Made by a program: the position numbers and the translations under genes
The notes under the pieces: model-generated
What the model saw: only the letters and a program-made list of their open reading frames with translations
Told to the model about the DNA's origin: nothing
Database searches by the model: none
Shown: positions 26,218 to 35,301 of the stretch, in pieces
Layout: each line of letters opens with the position of its first letter
Position numbering within the stretch: position 1 is the first letter of the stretch
NCBI RefSeq assembly: GCF_002808045.1
Contig: NZ_CP025000.1
Location: 2,170,001 to 2,234,000, forward strand
Reading direction: 5' to 3'
DNA: 64,000 nt
Source: Idiomarina sp. X4
Lineage (GTDB): Bacteria > Pseudomonadota > Gammaproteobacteria > Enterobacterales > Alteromonadaceae

Positions 26218-27643
26218 ATTTGCACTGGACACTCGTACCGGCATTCTCATCATTGTGCTTTTCGGCCTATTTTGGATAGGTTTCGGTTATTGGCTCGGGC
26301 GCAAAAATAAAAGCCACGAAGACTTTGCGCTGGCCGGTCGAAATGTTGGCTTTGCGTTTGCAGCTGCTACAGCAATGGCAACCTGGGTGACCAGCAACAC
26401 CACACTGGTTGCACCGCAACTGACGTTCCAGTTTGGCGTGTGGGGTATGATTGGTTACTCATTCGCGGCGCTCGGCCTCATTCTGTTTGCCCCCATGGCA
26501 AAACGCATTAAAGAGTTGCTGCCCAACGGTTATACCTCCGGTGACTTTATTCGTCTGCGTTATGGTCAGTTTGCCTGGGTCGTGTTCATGATTATTTCAG
26601 TGGTCTATGCATTTGGCTGGTTAATCAGTCTGGGCATGGCCGGCGGTATACTTTTAGAGTCTTTGACCGGTCTTGAATATCACATTGGTATGACGACCAT
26701 TCTGGTCATTTGTGTGGGATATACTTTGTTTGGCGGTATGCGCGCGGTTATCGCAACGGACTTTATCCAGGCTCTCATTATTATCGCTGGGGTCAGCTTT
26801 ATTGCCTATTGGCTTATCGACAATATCGGTCTTAGCAGTATTCATGAAAATTTGACAGCGGAGCACCCAAAACTGCTGGATGTCCTATTTCCTGCCGCCG
26901 TTATGTTCTTATTTAATAATATTTTCTTTGGTCTGGGTGAGATATTTCATTCCAACGTATGGTGGTCACGGGCATTGTCGTTTAAAAAAGGTGTCGCTTA
27001 TAAAGCCTATTTGACCGGCGGGTTAATGTGGCTGCCTATACCTATCGTTACCGGCTTTATTGCTTTGGCGGCCCCGCAGCTAGGCATATTCCCGCCGAGC
27101 ATGGACATGATAGGCCCCACGGTTGCTGCTGCGGTTTTAGGGAAAGCTGGCGCGGTTATCGTTTTTATCGTGATATTTTCAGCCTTAGCGTCCAGTCTTG
27201 ATTCTTTGCTGGCTGCGACCTCAGACCTTGTTACACAAGATATTTATCACAAAAAGCTAAAACCAGGTGCGTCAGATAAAAACCTGATGCGGTTTAACCG
27301 AAGCTGTATTTTAGGGCTTGGTATTGTGACCTGGCTTTTCTGCCTTCCCAAAATAGCCACGCTGGGGGCATTACTGAATTTTGCTGGAGCATTTGTCGCG
27401 AGCACTATCTGGCCCATATTGTTAGGGCTCTATCACAAAAAGCTGACAGGCACCTATGCGGCCATAGCAATGGCTATTGGCACCGCATGCGGCATGATAG
27501 GGTATTTCACCATAGGATTTTATGTGGCAGCGCTGGTGTCTTGTGCCGTATCGGGCGTGATATGTGCTGTGGGTATTATGACCAGCCAAGACAGCTTTGA
27601 CTGGAACCAGCTGCAGGAGGAAGACGCACATGCTAATGAGTGA
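26210..27643 (+). CDS. SSS-family sodium:solute symporter
   Basis: A 477-residue inner-membrane protein with about 13 hydrophobic helices in the solute:sodium symporter pattern: FALAGRNVGFAFAAATAMATWV in the first core helices, FGGMRAVIATDFIQALIIIAGV, and the sodium-site serines in FSALASSLDSLLAATSDLVTQDIY. The substrate cannot be read; relatives carry amino acids, sugars, urea, carboxylates or nucleobases. It overlaps the genes on both sides, which encode single-helix membrane proteins, and a carbamoyltransferase-amidotransferase pair follows, so a ureido or amide compound is a reasonable guess. Confidence 0.85.
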   Translation: MTEFALDTRTGILIIVLFGLFWIGFGYWLGRKNKSHEDFALAGRNVGFAFAAATAMATWVTSNTTLVAPQLTFQFGVWGMIGYSFAALGLILFAPMAKRIKELLPNGYTSGDFIRLRYGQFAWVVFMIISVVYAFGWLISLGMAGGILLESLTGLEYHIGMTTILVICVGYTLFGGMRAVIATDFIQALIIIAGVSFIAYWLIDNIGLSSIHENLTAEHPKLLDVLFPAAVMFLFNNIFFGLGEIFHSNVWWSRALSFKKGVAYKAYLTGGLMWLPIPIVTGFIALAAPQLGIFPPSMDMIGPTVAAAVLGKAGAVIVFIVIFSALASSLDSLLAATSDLVTQDIYHKKLKPGASDKNLMRFNRSCILGLGIVTWLFCLPKIATLGALLNFAGAFVASTIWPILLGLYHKKLTGTYAAIAMAIGTACGMIGYFTIGFYVAALVSCAVSGVICAVGIMTSQDSFDWNQLQEEDAHANE

Positions 27644-27752
27644 GTCGGTATTCGAGTGGATGATTATCATCGCATTGATCCTCAGCTGCGTAGCGCCTGT
27701 AATACTTCTGGTGCTCTGGGTAAAAGATTTAATTTCAAAAACAATATGGTAA
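27630..27752 (+). CDS. 40-residue single-helix membrane protein
   Basis: A small open frame from ATG at 27630 (alternative ATG at 27636) to TAA at 27752, with one hydrophobic helix (MIIIALILSCVAPVILLVLWV) flanked by acidic N-terminal and basic C-terminal residues. AGGAGG at 27615-27620 is ideally spaced. It overlaps the symporter end by 14 bases and stops four bases before the carbamoyltransferase start. Small subunits accompany other SSS transporters (YhdT with PanF, DUF485 with ActP, DUF4212), so an accessory role is likely; I do not recognise the family. Confidence 0.65.
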   Translation: MLMSESVFEWMIIIALILSCVAPVILLVLWVKDLISKTIW

Positions 27753-27756
27753 TTCT

Positions 27757-28824
27757 ATGAATATAAAGGATGTATCCTTCGAACGTGAGCGCCCGGATGT
27801 CTGTGGTGATGCCCACCCGAAGGCGTTGTTGAAAGCCATTCAGGAGGACGGCGATTACCTACTGAAACTAGCGAATCAACACATCGTGTCGGCTGATCAG
27901 TTTTCTCAGCAAGGCATGTTGCAGTTGTTTCGCTTGGCGGCAAAGTATGAAGCTAATCCGCGCCGTTTTAGTACGTCGTTACAGGGCAAGATTCTAATCA
28001 GTGCTTTCTACGAGCCCAGCACTCGTACGCGGCTCTCTTTTGAGAGTGCCTGGCATCGGCTAGGCGGCGATATTATGTCAATAACCGACCGCTCAACTAC
28101 TGGTATCGCAAAAGGCGAGTGTTTGTCGGACATCGCTGAAATGTTCAATAATTACGGCGATTGCGTGGTGCTTAGGGACAACAACGAGACCTCGTTAGAG
28201 GAAATGATCGATTCGCTGCGTATCCCAATTATCAACGCCGGGAATGGTGCTGATGAGCACCCGACACAAGCACTGTCTGATATGTACGCGATTTTTAAAT
28301 GGCGCCCTGATTTAGTGACCGAAGAGGCTGAAAAAGCGCCTATTAAAATTGGTATTATCGGTGTGCCCAATAAAATGCGTACAGTACGAAGCTTTATTAA
28401 ATGCTTAACCAAGTTTCCGAAAGCTATCGATGAAGTGGTGATCATTCACGATGAAGCTTCAACAGAGCAGCTATTTGGTAGTGAACAAAAAGAACAGGTA
28501 GAGCAGGCGGGTATTAAGATTCGCAGCACCAGAGATCTCGATGAGGTATTACCAGAGCTTGATGTGGTTTATATCAATGCCATTTCATGGGAAGGTAACT
28601 CAGTGAATACGTACGGCAGTGAATTTCATTTGTCGGCAAAGTCGCCACTGAAAGAAAGCGCCATTATTTTGCATCCACTGGCGCGTGGTGAAGAACTTTC
28701 AACGGACTTAGATCATACGCCTCATAACTGGTATTTCAGTCAGGCCAGAGGGGCAGTGTTTTTACGTATGGCGCTACTGACCTGCATGGTTCAGCGAGCT
28801 GAGCGCGTCATTGATGTCGTTTAA
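27757..28824 (+). CDS. Aspartate/ornithine carbamoyltransferase-family protein, acceptor unknown
   Basis: A 355-residue carbamoyltransferase. The carbamoyl-phosphate site is intact: STRTR at 88-92, AKGE with K119 in the 80s-loop position, HPTQ at 168-171, MRTVRS (R208/R211) and HPLAR at 306-310. The loop that in PyrB carries the aspartate-binding Arg and Gln (RVQKER) reads INAISWEGN here, and the ornithine SMG motif is also absent, so the amino acceptor differs. It lies four bases after the 40-residue protein and 18 before the asparagine-synthetase-like gene. It may make, or phosphorolyse, an N-carbamoyl compound. Confidence 0.8.
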   Translation: MNIKDVSFERERPDVCGDAHPKALLKAIQEDGDYLLKLANQHIVSADQFSQQGMLQLFRLAAKYEANPRRFSTSLQGKILISAFYEPSTRTRLSFESAWHRLGGDIMSITDRSTTGIAKGECLSDIAEMFNNYGDCVVLRDNNETSLEEMIDSLRIPIINAGNGADEHPTQALSDMYAIFKWRPDLVTEEAEKAPIKIGIIGVPNKMRTVRSFIKCLTKFPKAIDEVVIIHDEASTEQLFGSEQKEQVEQAGIKIRSTRDLDEVLPELDVVYINAISWEGNSVNTYGSEFHLSAKSPLKESAIILHPLARGEELSTDLDHTPHNWYFSQARGAVFLRMALLTCMVQRAERVIDVV

Positions 28825-28842
28825 TATGAGGAAAAGCAAAGA

Positions 28843-30858
28843 ATGTGCGGAATTGCTGGCGTTTTTCATCACCAAACGGAAAGAGACATTGATCCTCAAA
28901 CTCTGGTTAACATGGCGGCGATTATGCATCATCGCGGGCCTGATGGGTTTGGTTACAAGATTCAACCAGAGCGCGGCGTAGGCTTTAGTCACGCTCGCTT
29001 ATCTATTATTGACCTCGATGAAAATCGGGGACGTCAACCTTTTATGTCGGCAGATAAACGCTTAATGCTGACACATAATGGCGAATTCTATGATTTTAAA
29101 CGTATTCGGGCTGATTTAACGGCACGCGGTGCACGCTTTAACAGTAAAAGCGACTCAGAAATTGTTCTGCACTTGTTCGAGCGTTATGGACTGGAAGAAA
29201 CGCTAAAAGAGCTGCGTGGCGAGTTTGCATTCGGTTTGTTTGATGCTAAAGACGACAGTCTGTATTTAGTGCGCGACCGTTTCGGCATCAAGCCATTGTA
29301 CTGGACGGAAACCGAGCACGGAGTGGTGTTTGGCTCGGAATTGAAGGTGCTGTTTGCGCACCCGGACGTTAAGCGCCAATTCTCAGCAGAGGGCTTGTAT
29401 CACCAATTAATTCAGGTCATGGTACCCGGCTCGACGGCGTTTGAGGGCATTAATCAGGTGCAACCGGGTTATGTCGTTAAATTGCAGCGTAAAAACGGCA
29501 AAGTGGTTGCGTCAGAACACAAATACTGGGACGTCGATTTCCCGCCTGAGCACAGCTATCCGGGCGCTGATGTTGATGAAGACGAATACATTGAAGGCGT
29601 CCGTGCCAAGTTACTCGAAGCGGTGCAACATCGAATGACCGCCGATGTACCGGTAGGCTGTTATTTGTCAGGTGGCATCGACTCATGCTCGATATTGGGT
29701 CTGGCTTCAGCGTCAACGCAAACTTCCGTAAAAGCGTTTACCATCGGTTTCGATTCCGACGACTATGACGAAACGCCAATAGCGAAAGAAATGGCCGAAG
29801 CGACCAATGCTGACCACCACATTATGAGCTTGAATGCCAACGACCTTTACGATCACTTTGTGAAAACGCTGTGGCATACCGAACGAACCATCTATAACAC
29901 CCTGGGTGTAGCTAAATATTTAATGAGTCAGCAAGTGCACGAAGCAGGCTACAAAGTGGTGATGACGGGTGAGGGCTCTGACGAATTATTTGCTGGCTAC
30001 CCGGCGTTCCGCAAAGACATGTTTTTGCATGGACTGGATCACTTGCCGGAAGTTGAGCGAGTTGAATGGCAGGAGTTGTTGGAGAAGAACAACGCTTTAT
30101 TTAAAGGGGCAATGTTGGCTCGTGAAGAGTTTGTCAGCGAGGCGTTTAATAAGAAAATGGGCTTTACACCAAGCTGTGTGCAGCCTTGGTTGTCCTGTTC
30201 TTCTGTAGCGTTACCCTTGATGTCGGCGAAGAAACGACAGGAAGTCGAGAGTTATGATCCGAGCGAAGCAATTGCGGATACTTTGGACGAGAGCATGCTG
30301 GAAGGGCGTCATCCGCTCGACAGAGCCCAGTACGTTTGGATTAAAACTATGCTGGAAGGGCAGATACTGACTTGGGGTGGTGACCGCGTCGATATGGCAA
30401 ACTCGATGGAAGCGCGTCCTGCGTTTCTTGATCACCATTTAGCAGAATATGCGTTTACGGTGCCGCCACATTTACGCATTAAAGGCAACAAAGAGAAATA
30501 CGTACTGCGCGAAGCAATGAAAGGCTTATTGCCGGAAACTCTTTACAAGCGTGAGAAGTTTGCCTTTATGGCACCTCCGGCTCATACCGACCCGGAAAAG
30601 TGGAAAGCCGTAGAAAAGTTAGCTGATCAGTTCTTAAGTAAAGAAGCGGTGGAGTCAGCAGGGTTACTCGACTATGACGAGGTGGTTAGAACCTTTGAAC
30701 GTCATCAGGACGAAAGCGTGCCTAACGAAGAGCGTGTGCAGCTGGACGCCGTGATTAACCATATGCTGGGTGTTCAGGTGTTACACCACCACTTTGTCGC
30801 AACTGACGTGCCTCAGCAAGCAGCACAGCGAGCAAAGGAACTTGGCTGGACTGCTTAG
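28843..30858 (+). CDS. asnB: Asparagine synthetase-like glutamine amidotransferase (AsnB family)
   Basis: A 671-residue class II amidotransferase. Cys2 after the initiator Met is the glutaminase nucleophile, supported by RGPDGFG, NGEFYD and SDSEIVLH. The synthetase half has the ATP-pyrophosphatase loop LSGGIDS (about 281-287), GEGSDELFAGYP and DMANSMEARPAFLDHHLAEYA. It is about 115 residues longer than E. coli AsnB, mostly in the middle and C-terminal parts. It could make asparagine, but its place as last gene of a symporter-carbamoyltransferase operon suggests amidation of a special acid. Gene symbol denotes family only. Confidence 0.85.
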   Translation: MCGIAGVFHHQTERDIDPQTLVNMAAIMHHRGPDGFGYKIQPERGVGFSHARLSIIDLDENRGRQPFMSADKRLMLTHNGEFYDFKRIRADLTARGARFNSKSDSEIVLHLFERYGLEETLKELRGEFAFGLFDAKDDSLYLVRDRFGIKPLYWTETEHGVVFGSELKVLFAHPDVKRQFSAEGLYHQLIQVMVPGSTAFEGINQVQPGYVVKLQRKNGKVVASEHKYWDVDFPPEHSYPGADVDEDEYIEGVRAKLLEAVQHRMTADVPVGCYLSGGIDSCSILGLASASTQTSVKAFTIGFDSDDYDETPIAKEMAEATNADHHIMSLNANDLYDHFVKTLWHTERTIYNTLGVAKYLMSQQVHEAGYKVVMTGEGSDELFAGYPAFRKDMFLHGLDHLPEVERVEWQELLEKNNALFKGAMLAREEFVSEAFNKKMGFTPSCVQPWLSCSSVALPLMSAKKRQEVESYDPSEAIADTLDESMLEGRHPLDRAQYVWIKTMLEGQILTWGGDRVDMANSMEARPAFLDHHLAEYAFTVPPHLRIKGNKEKYVLREAMKGLLPETLYKREKFAFMAPPAHTDPEKWKAVEKLADQFLSKEAVESAGLLDYDEVVRTFERHQDESVPNEERVQLDAVINHMLGVQVLHHHFVATDVPQQAAQRAKELGWTA

Positions 30859-30870
30859 CTTTCTAACTCC

Positions 30871-32007
30871 TTACTCACCGGTGACTGCAGAAATGTAGTC
30901 ACCGTAACCTTTCTCTTCCATGTCCTCCAGTGGAATGAACTTTAAGGCGGCTGAATTCATGCAGTAACGCAGGCCAGTTGGTGCCGGACCGTCTTCAAAC
31001 ACGTGCCCAACATGAGAGTCAGCGTATCGACTGCGTATTTCAGTGCGGGTATAAAACCAGCTATTGTCCTCTTTCTCAACCACAGCATTGGGGGTTATGG
31101 GTTGCGTAAAGCTTGGCCAACCAGTGCCTGACTTATACTTATGCGCGGAAGAAAATAACGGCTCACCGCTAACCACATCGACATAAATACCTGGCTTTTT
31201 ATTATCCCAATAGGGGTTGTTGAAAGCTTCCTCTGTTTCGTCCTCCTGCGTGACGGCATATTGAATCGGGGTTAACTGTTCACGCAGCTGTTGCTTAGAA
31301 GGCTTTTCAAAATTCACCCATGGCTTATTGTTGGATTTGACGGATTGCAGATCGCCACCGGGGTTATCATTAGTGAAACGTTGGTAGTCAACGTCTGAGG
31401 TGTCACCCCAATGTTTTTCGACAAAGTCATAGCGTCCTGAGTTGTAGGTATAGACTTTGTAGCGAATAGGGTTCTTATCGTAATAGTCCTGGTGATACTC
31501 CTCAGCTTTGTAGAAAGAGGTAAAGTCAGTTATGGGGACAATAATGGGTTCTTTAAAAGGACCATTTTCGGCCAGCCACTGCTTGGACGCTTCTGCAATA
31601 CGACGCTGTTCTTCGTTGTGAACGAATATCTCCGGGCGGTATTGTTTGCCACGATCAACAAACTGACCATCCGCGTCCGTAGGATCCATAATTCGCCAAA
31701 ACTTCTGCAATAGGCCTGCATAGCTGATAATGTCAGGGTTATAGTAAATTTGCGCAGCTTCCGTGTGGCCGGTTCGACCGGAAGAAACTTGCTTATAGGT
31801 TGGGTTCTTTTCGGTACCGCCAGCGTAACCCGAGACGACTTCTCGCACCCCGCTAAGCTGTTCAAAAGCTTCTTCGACACACCAGAAACAGCCACCGGCA
31901 AGAGTGGCCACTTTTTCATTATTTTGCTTTGTTGGCTCGTTATTTTGTGCCATGCTGAAACAAGAAAATAACAGTGTAGCACTAACAATCGTAATGAGCT
32001 TTTTCAT
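30871..32007 (-). CDS. msrAB: Exported MsrA-MsrB methionine sulfoxide reductase fusion
   Basis: A fusion of about 378 residues. The ATG at 32007 (after GGAG) gives a signal peptide ([20 protein letters not shown]). MsrA follows with GGCFWC, then MsrB from about residue 235 with [18 protein letters not shown] and the catalytic [11 protein letters not shown]. The CxxC zinc pairs of some MsrB proteins are absent, as in other MsrAB fusions. It should reduce both S and R methionine sulfoxides in the periplasm. LFSC in the signal could also be a weak lipobox. Convergent with the asnB-like gene. Confidence 0.92.
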   Translation of the reverse strand: MKKLITIVSATLLFSCFSMAQNNEPTKQNNEKVATLAGGCFWCVEEAFEQLSGVREVVSGYAGGTEKNPTYKQVSSGRTGHTEAAQIYYNPDIISYAGLLQKFWRIMDPTDADGQFVDRGKQYRPEIFVHNEEQRRIAEASKQWLAENGPFKEPIIVPITDFTSFYKAEEYHQDYYDKNPIRYKVYTYNSGRYDFVEKHWGDTSDVDYQRFTNDNPGGDLQSVKSNNKPWVNFEKPSKQQLREQLTPIQYAVTQEDETEEAFNNPYWDNKKPGIYVDVVSGEPLFSSAHKYKSGTGWPSFTQPITPNAVVEKEDNSWFYTRTEIRSRYADSHVGHVFEDGPAPTGLRYCMNSAALKFIPLEDMEEKGYGDYISAVTGE

Positions 32008-32052
32008 GACAAACTCCAAACGCCAAGGTTATTACTTTATAGACCAATTTTT

Positions 32053-33072
32053 ATGAAAAAGATTACTTACTCAATCATTCTCACCTTAAGTTGTACTTTG
32101 CCCTGTATTGCTATCGCTCAGGAGCAAAAAGACGACGACTTTTGGTTGGACGGTTTCAGAGTGGGGCTAGGCGATACGGTTGATGCAACGGCGCTGTGGT
32201 TTGACGGTTTGTTTGGTGATGGAAAATTTGAAAATGAATACCATCGTTCGTATGGGCGCTTGTCGGTCGCACCGCAGTGGGACGAATACGACGGCTTCGA
32301 GGTAAAGTCCCGGTTTCGGGCCCGTGTCGCACTGCCTAACCTGAAGGACAATGTGTCGGCATTTATCGGGCGTGTGGATGACGACGAATTTTTAGACGAA
32401 GAATCGACGGGCAAGCCGTCAGTGATACGCTCACCGGAATCTGATCGTGAATGGCTGGTTGGGCTGGGCTTTGATCCTGAAATTCACGAAGGGCATCGGG
32501 TATCGTACAGTATTGGTATTCGCGGTGGTCTGCGTTTTGATACTTACGTTAGGGCGCGCTATATGACCGGCTTCGTGATGTCCGACAAACAGCAATTAAA
32601 GCTGCAGTCAGCGGCGTTCTGGCGAGACAGCGATGGCTTTGGTGTGTCTCAGCGTTTTAACTATGAGTCTGCATTGAATGAGCGTTGGTTGCTGCAATGG
32701 GGGGCGTTAGCTACCTTTGCTGAAGAAACGGAAGGACTGCGCTGGAGCTCAACGGCGCGCCTATATCACTTATACAATGAGGATAAAGCCTGGGCGACAG
32801 AAACCTGGATAGAAGGACAAACGGACCATGAAGTGCCTATCAGCGACTACGGCCTTCGTTTACTCAACAGACAGCGCTATTTAAGAGAGTGGTTTTTTGT
32901 GGAAAGCTGGGTGGGGTATCACTGGCCTCGCAGCCACTTGCAAGAGCAACGGCAAGGCCAATGGTTAGTGGGTATTGAGTTTGAGGTTCACTTTGGAACG
33001 ACAAACGCCTACATGCCCGATGCAGAAAAACGTAAATCCAACACTAATGGATCGTGGTCTGAAGAGCGATAA
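32053..33072 (+). CDS. Exported protein of unknown function, probably beta-barrel
   Basis: A 339-residue protein starting with a signal peptide (KKITYSIILTLSCTLPCIAIA-QE). The rest is rich in Trp, Tyr, Arg and alternating beta patterns (RVSYSIGIRGGLRFDTYVRARYMTGFVM, WLVGIEFEVHFG), suggesting an outer-membrane barrel or periplasmic beta protein. I do not recognise the family. It is divergent from msrAB (45 bases). Its last 64 bases overlap the 3' end of the convergent secreted-nuclease gene; the C-terminal tail translated from that overlap is hydrophilic and may be dispensable. Confidence 0.7.
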   Translation: MKKITYSIILTLSCTLPCIAIAQEQKDDDFWLDGFRVGLGDTVDATALWFDGLFGDGKFENEYHRSYGRLSVAPQWDEYDGFEVKSRFRARVALPNLKDNVSAFIGRVDDDEFLDEESTGKPSVIRSPESDREWLVGLGFDPEIHEGHRVSYSIGIRGGLRFDTYVRARYMTGFVMSDKQQLKLQSAAFWRDSDGFGVSQRFNYESALNERWLLQWGALATFAEETEGLRWSSTARLYHLYNEDKAWATETWIEGQTDHEVPISDYGLRLLNRQRYLREWFFVESWVGYHWPRSHLQEQRQGQWLVGIEFEVHFGTTNAYMPDAEKRKSNTNGSWSEER

Positions 33073-34805
33073 GGTGTTGGCTCGTAAAACTCGGCATTGC
33101 GGTAGTCATAAATCCAGGGCTCATCAGCATTAAACGGTAAGTGATACACACCTGAGATATTGTCTTTCAGTTCATTTTCGACAAAAACGTGATCAAGTGC
33201 TCCGGCCTGGCTGTCATAAACATACGAATAGTCCGTTGCTTTTGACGGATTGTAATAACCGTTGTTCGATAAGTATTGAATCGGGTCTTCCATAAAGTAA
33301 GCATTAAAGTCACCGAGTAATACCGTGTTTGGGAAGGACTTTTCCGCTATCCATTTGCTTAATTGCTGAGCGGATTTAAGGCGTAGGGCGTTCCAACACG
33401 CCTGGCCGTCGTTTTGGTTGCTATTAGGACTTTCTTCGTCTTCGGGGCAACTACCTTTGGACTTAAAATGATTAACCACAACGGTAAACTGTTCACCGGT
33501 ATCTTGATCGGTAAGCGTTTGTGCCAGTGGCGGTCGACTCCCCCAGGCGAATGCACCAGCGGTGTTCACTAACGCATGAGAAGAGGCGCTGACGGTGTCT
33601 TTATTGTATATCAGACCAACCGTTATCTGGTCGCCGCCAATGCGTTGAGCCTGAGGTTCGGAAATAGAATAAGTGACAGAGCCCGACTCGTTTAACGCGT
33701 CAACCAGCTGGCGAATGGCACTGTGCTCACCAAAACCGTCGTTTTCAACTTCCATAATGCCGACAACGTCGGCGTCTAACGCTTTTATGGCTGCCACGAT
33801 TTTGGCCTGCTGACGTTTCATTTCGTCAGGAGTGTCAGCGCCGCGAGGGGTAGGGAAGCCTTGCCCCATGCCATTACCATTAAAGAAGTTTAAAACATTA
33901 AAACTGGCGATTCTTAGGGTGCCACCGGCTTTTTCTGGAGCGTTATAATCGATCGTTTTCTCTGCAGCCTTCAGTTGCGGCGTTTCTATAGGTTGAAACC
34001 GGTAACGGCGATTAAATTGACTGGCGATACCAACCAATGGCTCTATTTTGGTTCCTGTCCGTAAACTATTGTGAGGGCCTGAAAATAGCTCTTCAAAAGG
34101 CAATGGACGTGGGTCCCTTTTATTGCTGTTGTCGTCCATTTGAATGCGATTCAGCTCATTCTTTGCTGCCAGTTCGCGAGCTTCTTCGCCGGGTTGCACA
34201 ATTTGTGAGGGGGTCCACAAACGACCTGCGGATACGTCAACAAAGCCATATCGCGTGTAGTTGTAGTTCCCTGAAATAGTGAGAGGCTCATTGTTGCTAC
34301 TGGAAAGCTCGACGCGCATACCCTCGATACGTTCAAAGTGGTTTTTATCGGCGACGGGTAAAGTAAACGGAGTCGCCTTTGGTAGCGCATCAACAGAGCC
34401 ACAGGTGGTTAGTTCGCTTATGTCGGTTAGCGTAGTAAGTTCGTCAACTTCCTGAATGACACCTGTGAGCACAATGGTGTCTTTCGGCGAAATTTTGCCA
34501 ATGTGATTGCTGGTTTTTACGAATAAGCCTTCAGACGTGCTCAAGTTGTCATCTGTATCAGTTGGGGCACTTTCAATAAAGAAGCCACCAAGCTCACTTT
34601 CAGATCGCCAGCTGGCTGTCACTATGCCTCTGACGGTGACCGTCTCATTGGCTTTCGGCGAACTAAAACCGCTGCCCTGAACAACATTAATGGGCGTAAT
34701 ATTTGGATTGTCGGTTTGGCAGACGTCAGCGACTGCGGCAATAGGAGAAATGGCGGCGGCTAAAGCTGTTATTAACGACGTTTTTCTATACAGTGAAGCT
34801 GTCAT
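33009..34805 (-). CDS. Secreted nuclease (ExeM/Xds-like endonuclease/exonuclease/phosphatase fold)
   Basis: A 598-residue protein with an N-terminal signal peptide (ISPIAAVA-DV). An OB-like domain (about 35-140; TVRGIVTASWRSESELGGFFIES) is followed by an EEP nuclease domain from about residue 295: RIASFNVLNFF, GIMEVENDGFG, VNHFKSKGSC, LLGDFNAY and the final SSDHDPLVL. These are the metal and catalytic motifs of extracellular DNases such as ExeM and Xds. It lacks their C-terminal sorting tail. Likely role: digestion of external DNA for nutrients or biofilm turnover. It starts two bases after the MarR gene stop. Confidence 0.87.
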   Translation of the reverse strand: MTASLYRKTSLITALAAAISPIAAVADVCQTDNPNITPINVVQGSGFSSPKANETVTVRGIVTASWRSESELGGFFIESAPTDTDDNLSTSEGLFVKTSNHIGKISPKDTIVLTGVIQEVDELTTLTDISELTTCGSVDALPKATPFTLPVADKNHFERIEGMRVELSSSNNEPLTISGNYNYTRYGFVDVSAGRLWTPSQIVQPGEEARELAAKNELNRIQMDDNSNKRDPRPLPFEELFSGPHNSLRTGTKIEPLVGIASQFNRRYRFQPIETPQLKAAEKTIDYNAPEKAGGTLRIASFNVLNFFNGNGMGQGFPTPRGADTPDEMKRQQAKIVAAIKALDADVVGIMEVENDGFGEHSAIRQLVDALNESGSVTYSISEPQAQRIGGDQITVGLIYNKDTVSASSHALVNTAGAFAWGSRPPLAQTLTDQDTGEQFTVVVNHFKSKGSCPEDEESPNSNQNDGQACWNALRLKSAQQLSKWIAEKSFPNTVLLGDFNAYFMEDPIQYLSNNGYYNPSKATDYSYVYDSQAGALDHVFVENELKDNISGVYHLPFNADEPWIYDYRNAEFYEPTPYRSSDHDPLVLDLRFSASGM

Positions 34806-34807
34806 AT

Positions 34808-35287
34808 TTAATGATCCAGTTTGTGATAGCTGCCGACTTCCAAAACCGGGGCGGCGTCGAGTCGTTCAGCGTCCATCATGTTGGCAATGCGTTGCATGGA
34901 GGAAAGCAGTAAGGACTGCTCCCACTCTTCTAACGCCTGAAACTTTTCAATAAAGTCTTCCTGTAGCGGTTGCGGGGCCTTGTTCAGTAGCTCCATGCCG
35001 CTATCGGTCAGGTACAGCGATACACGTCGCTTGTCCTGCTCACTGCGGTGCCGATGAATAAGTTGACGATGTTCGAGCCGCTCAATCACGTTAGAAACCG
35101 TGGCCGGACTTAAGTTAATGTTTTGAGCCACTTTACTGGCGGTGATGCCATCAGCGGCTTTGATTTCTCTTAGAATGAGCAGCTGCGGGGCAGTGAGCCC
35201 GGAATATTTGTTGAGTTGTTTGGAGTATAAATCGATGGCTCTAATAACTTTTCTAAGTGCTAACAGAAGCTCTTCATACTTTTCCAT
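34808..35287 (-). CDS. MarR-family transcriptional regulator
   Basis: A 159-residue winged-helix regulator. The recognition region AAD-GITASKVAQNINLSPATVSNVIERLEHRQLI and the wing HRHRSEQDKRRVSLYLTDSG are typical of MarR/SlyA proteins, which act as dimers released by small ligands. It sits between csiV (14-base gap) and the secreted nuclease gene (2-base gap), all reading left, so it may control the nuclease or the operon. Its ligand and target are unknown. Confidence 0.88.
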   Translation of the reverse strand: MEKYEELLLALRKVIRAIDLYSKQLNKYSGLTAPQLLILREIKAADGITASKVAQNINLSPATVSNVIERLEHRQLIHRHRSEQDKRRVSLYLTDSGMELLNKAPQPLQEDFIEKFQALEEWEQSLLLSSMQRIANMMDAERLDAAPVLEVGSYHKLDH

Positions 35288-35301
35288 TTTCGGCCTCCGT
35301 A

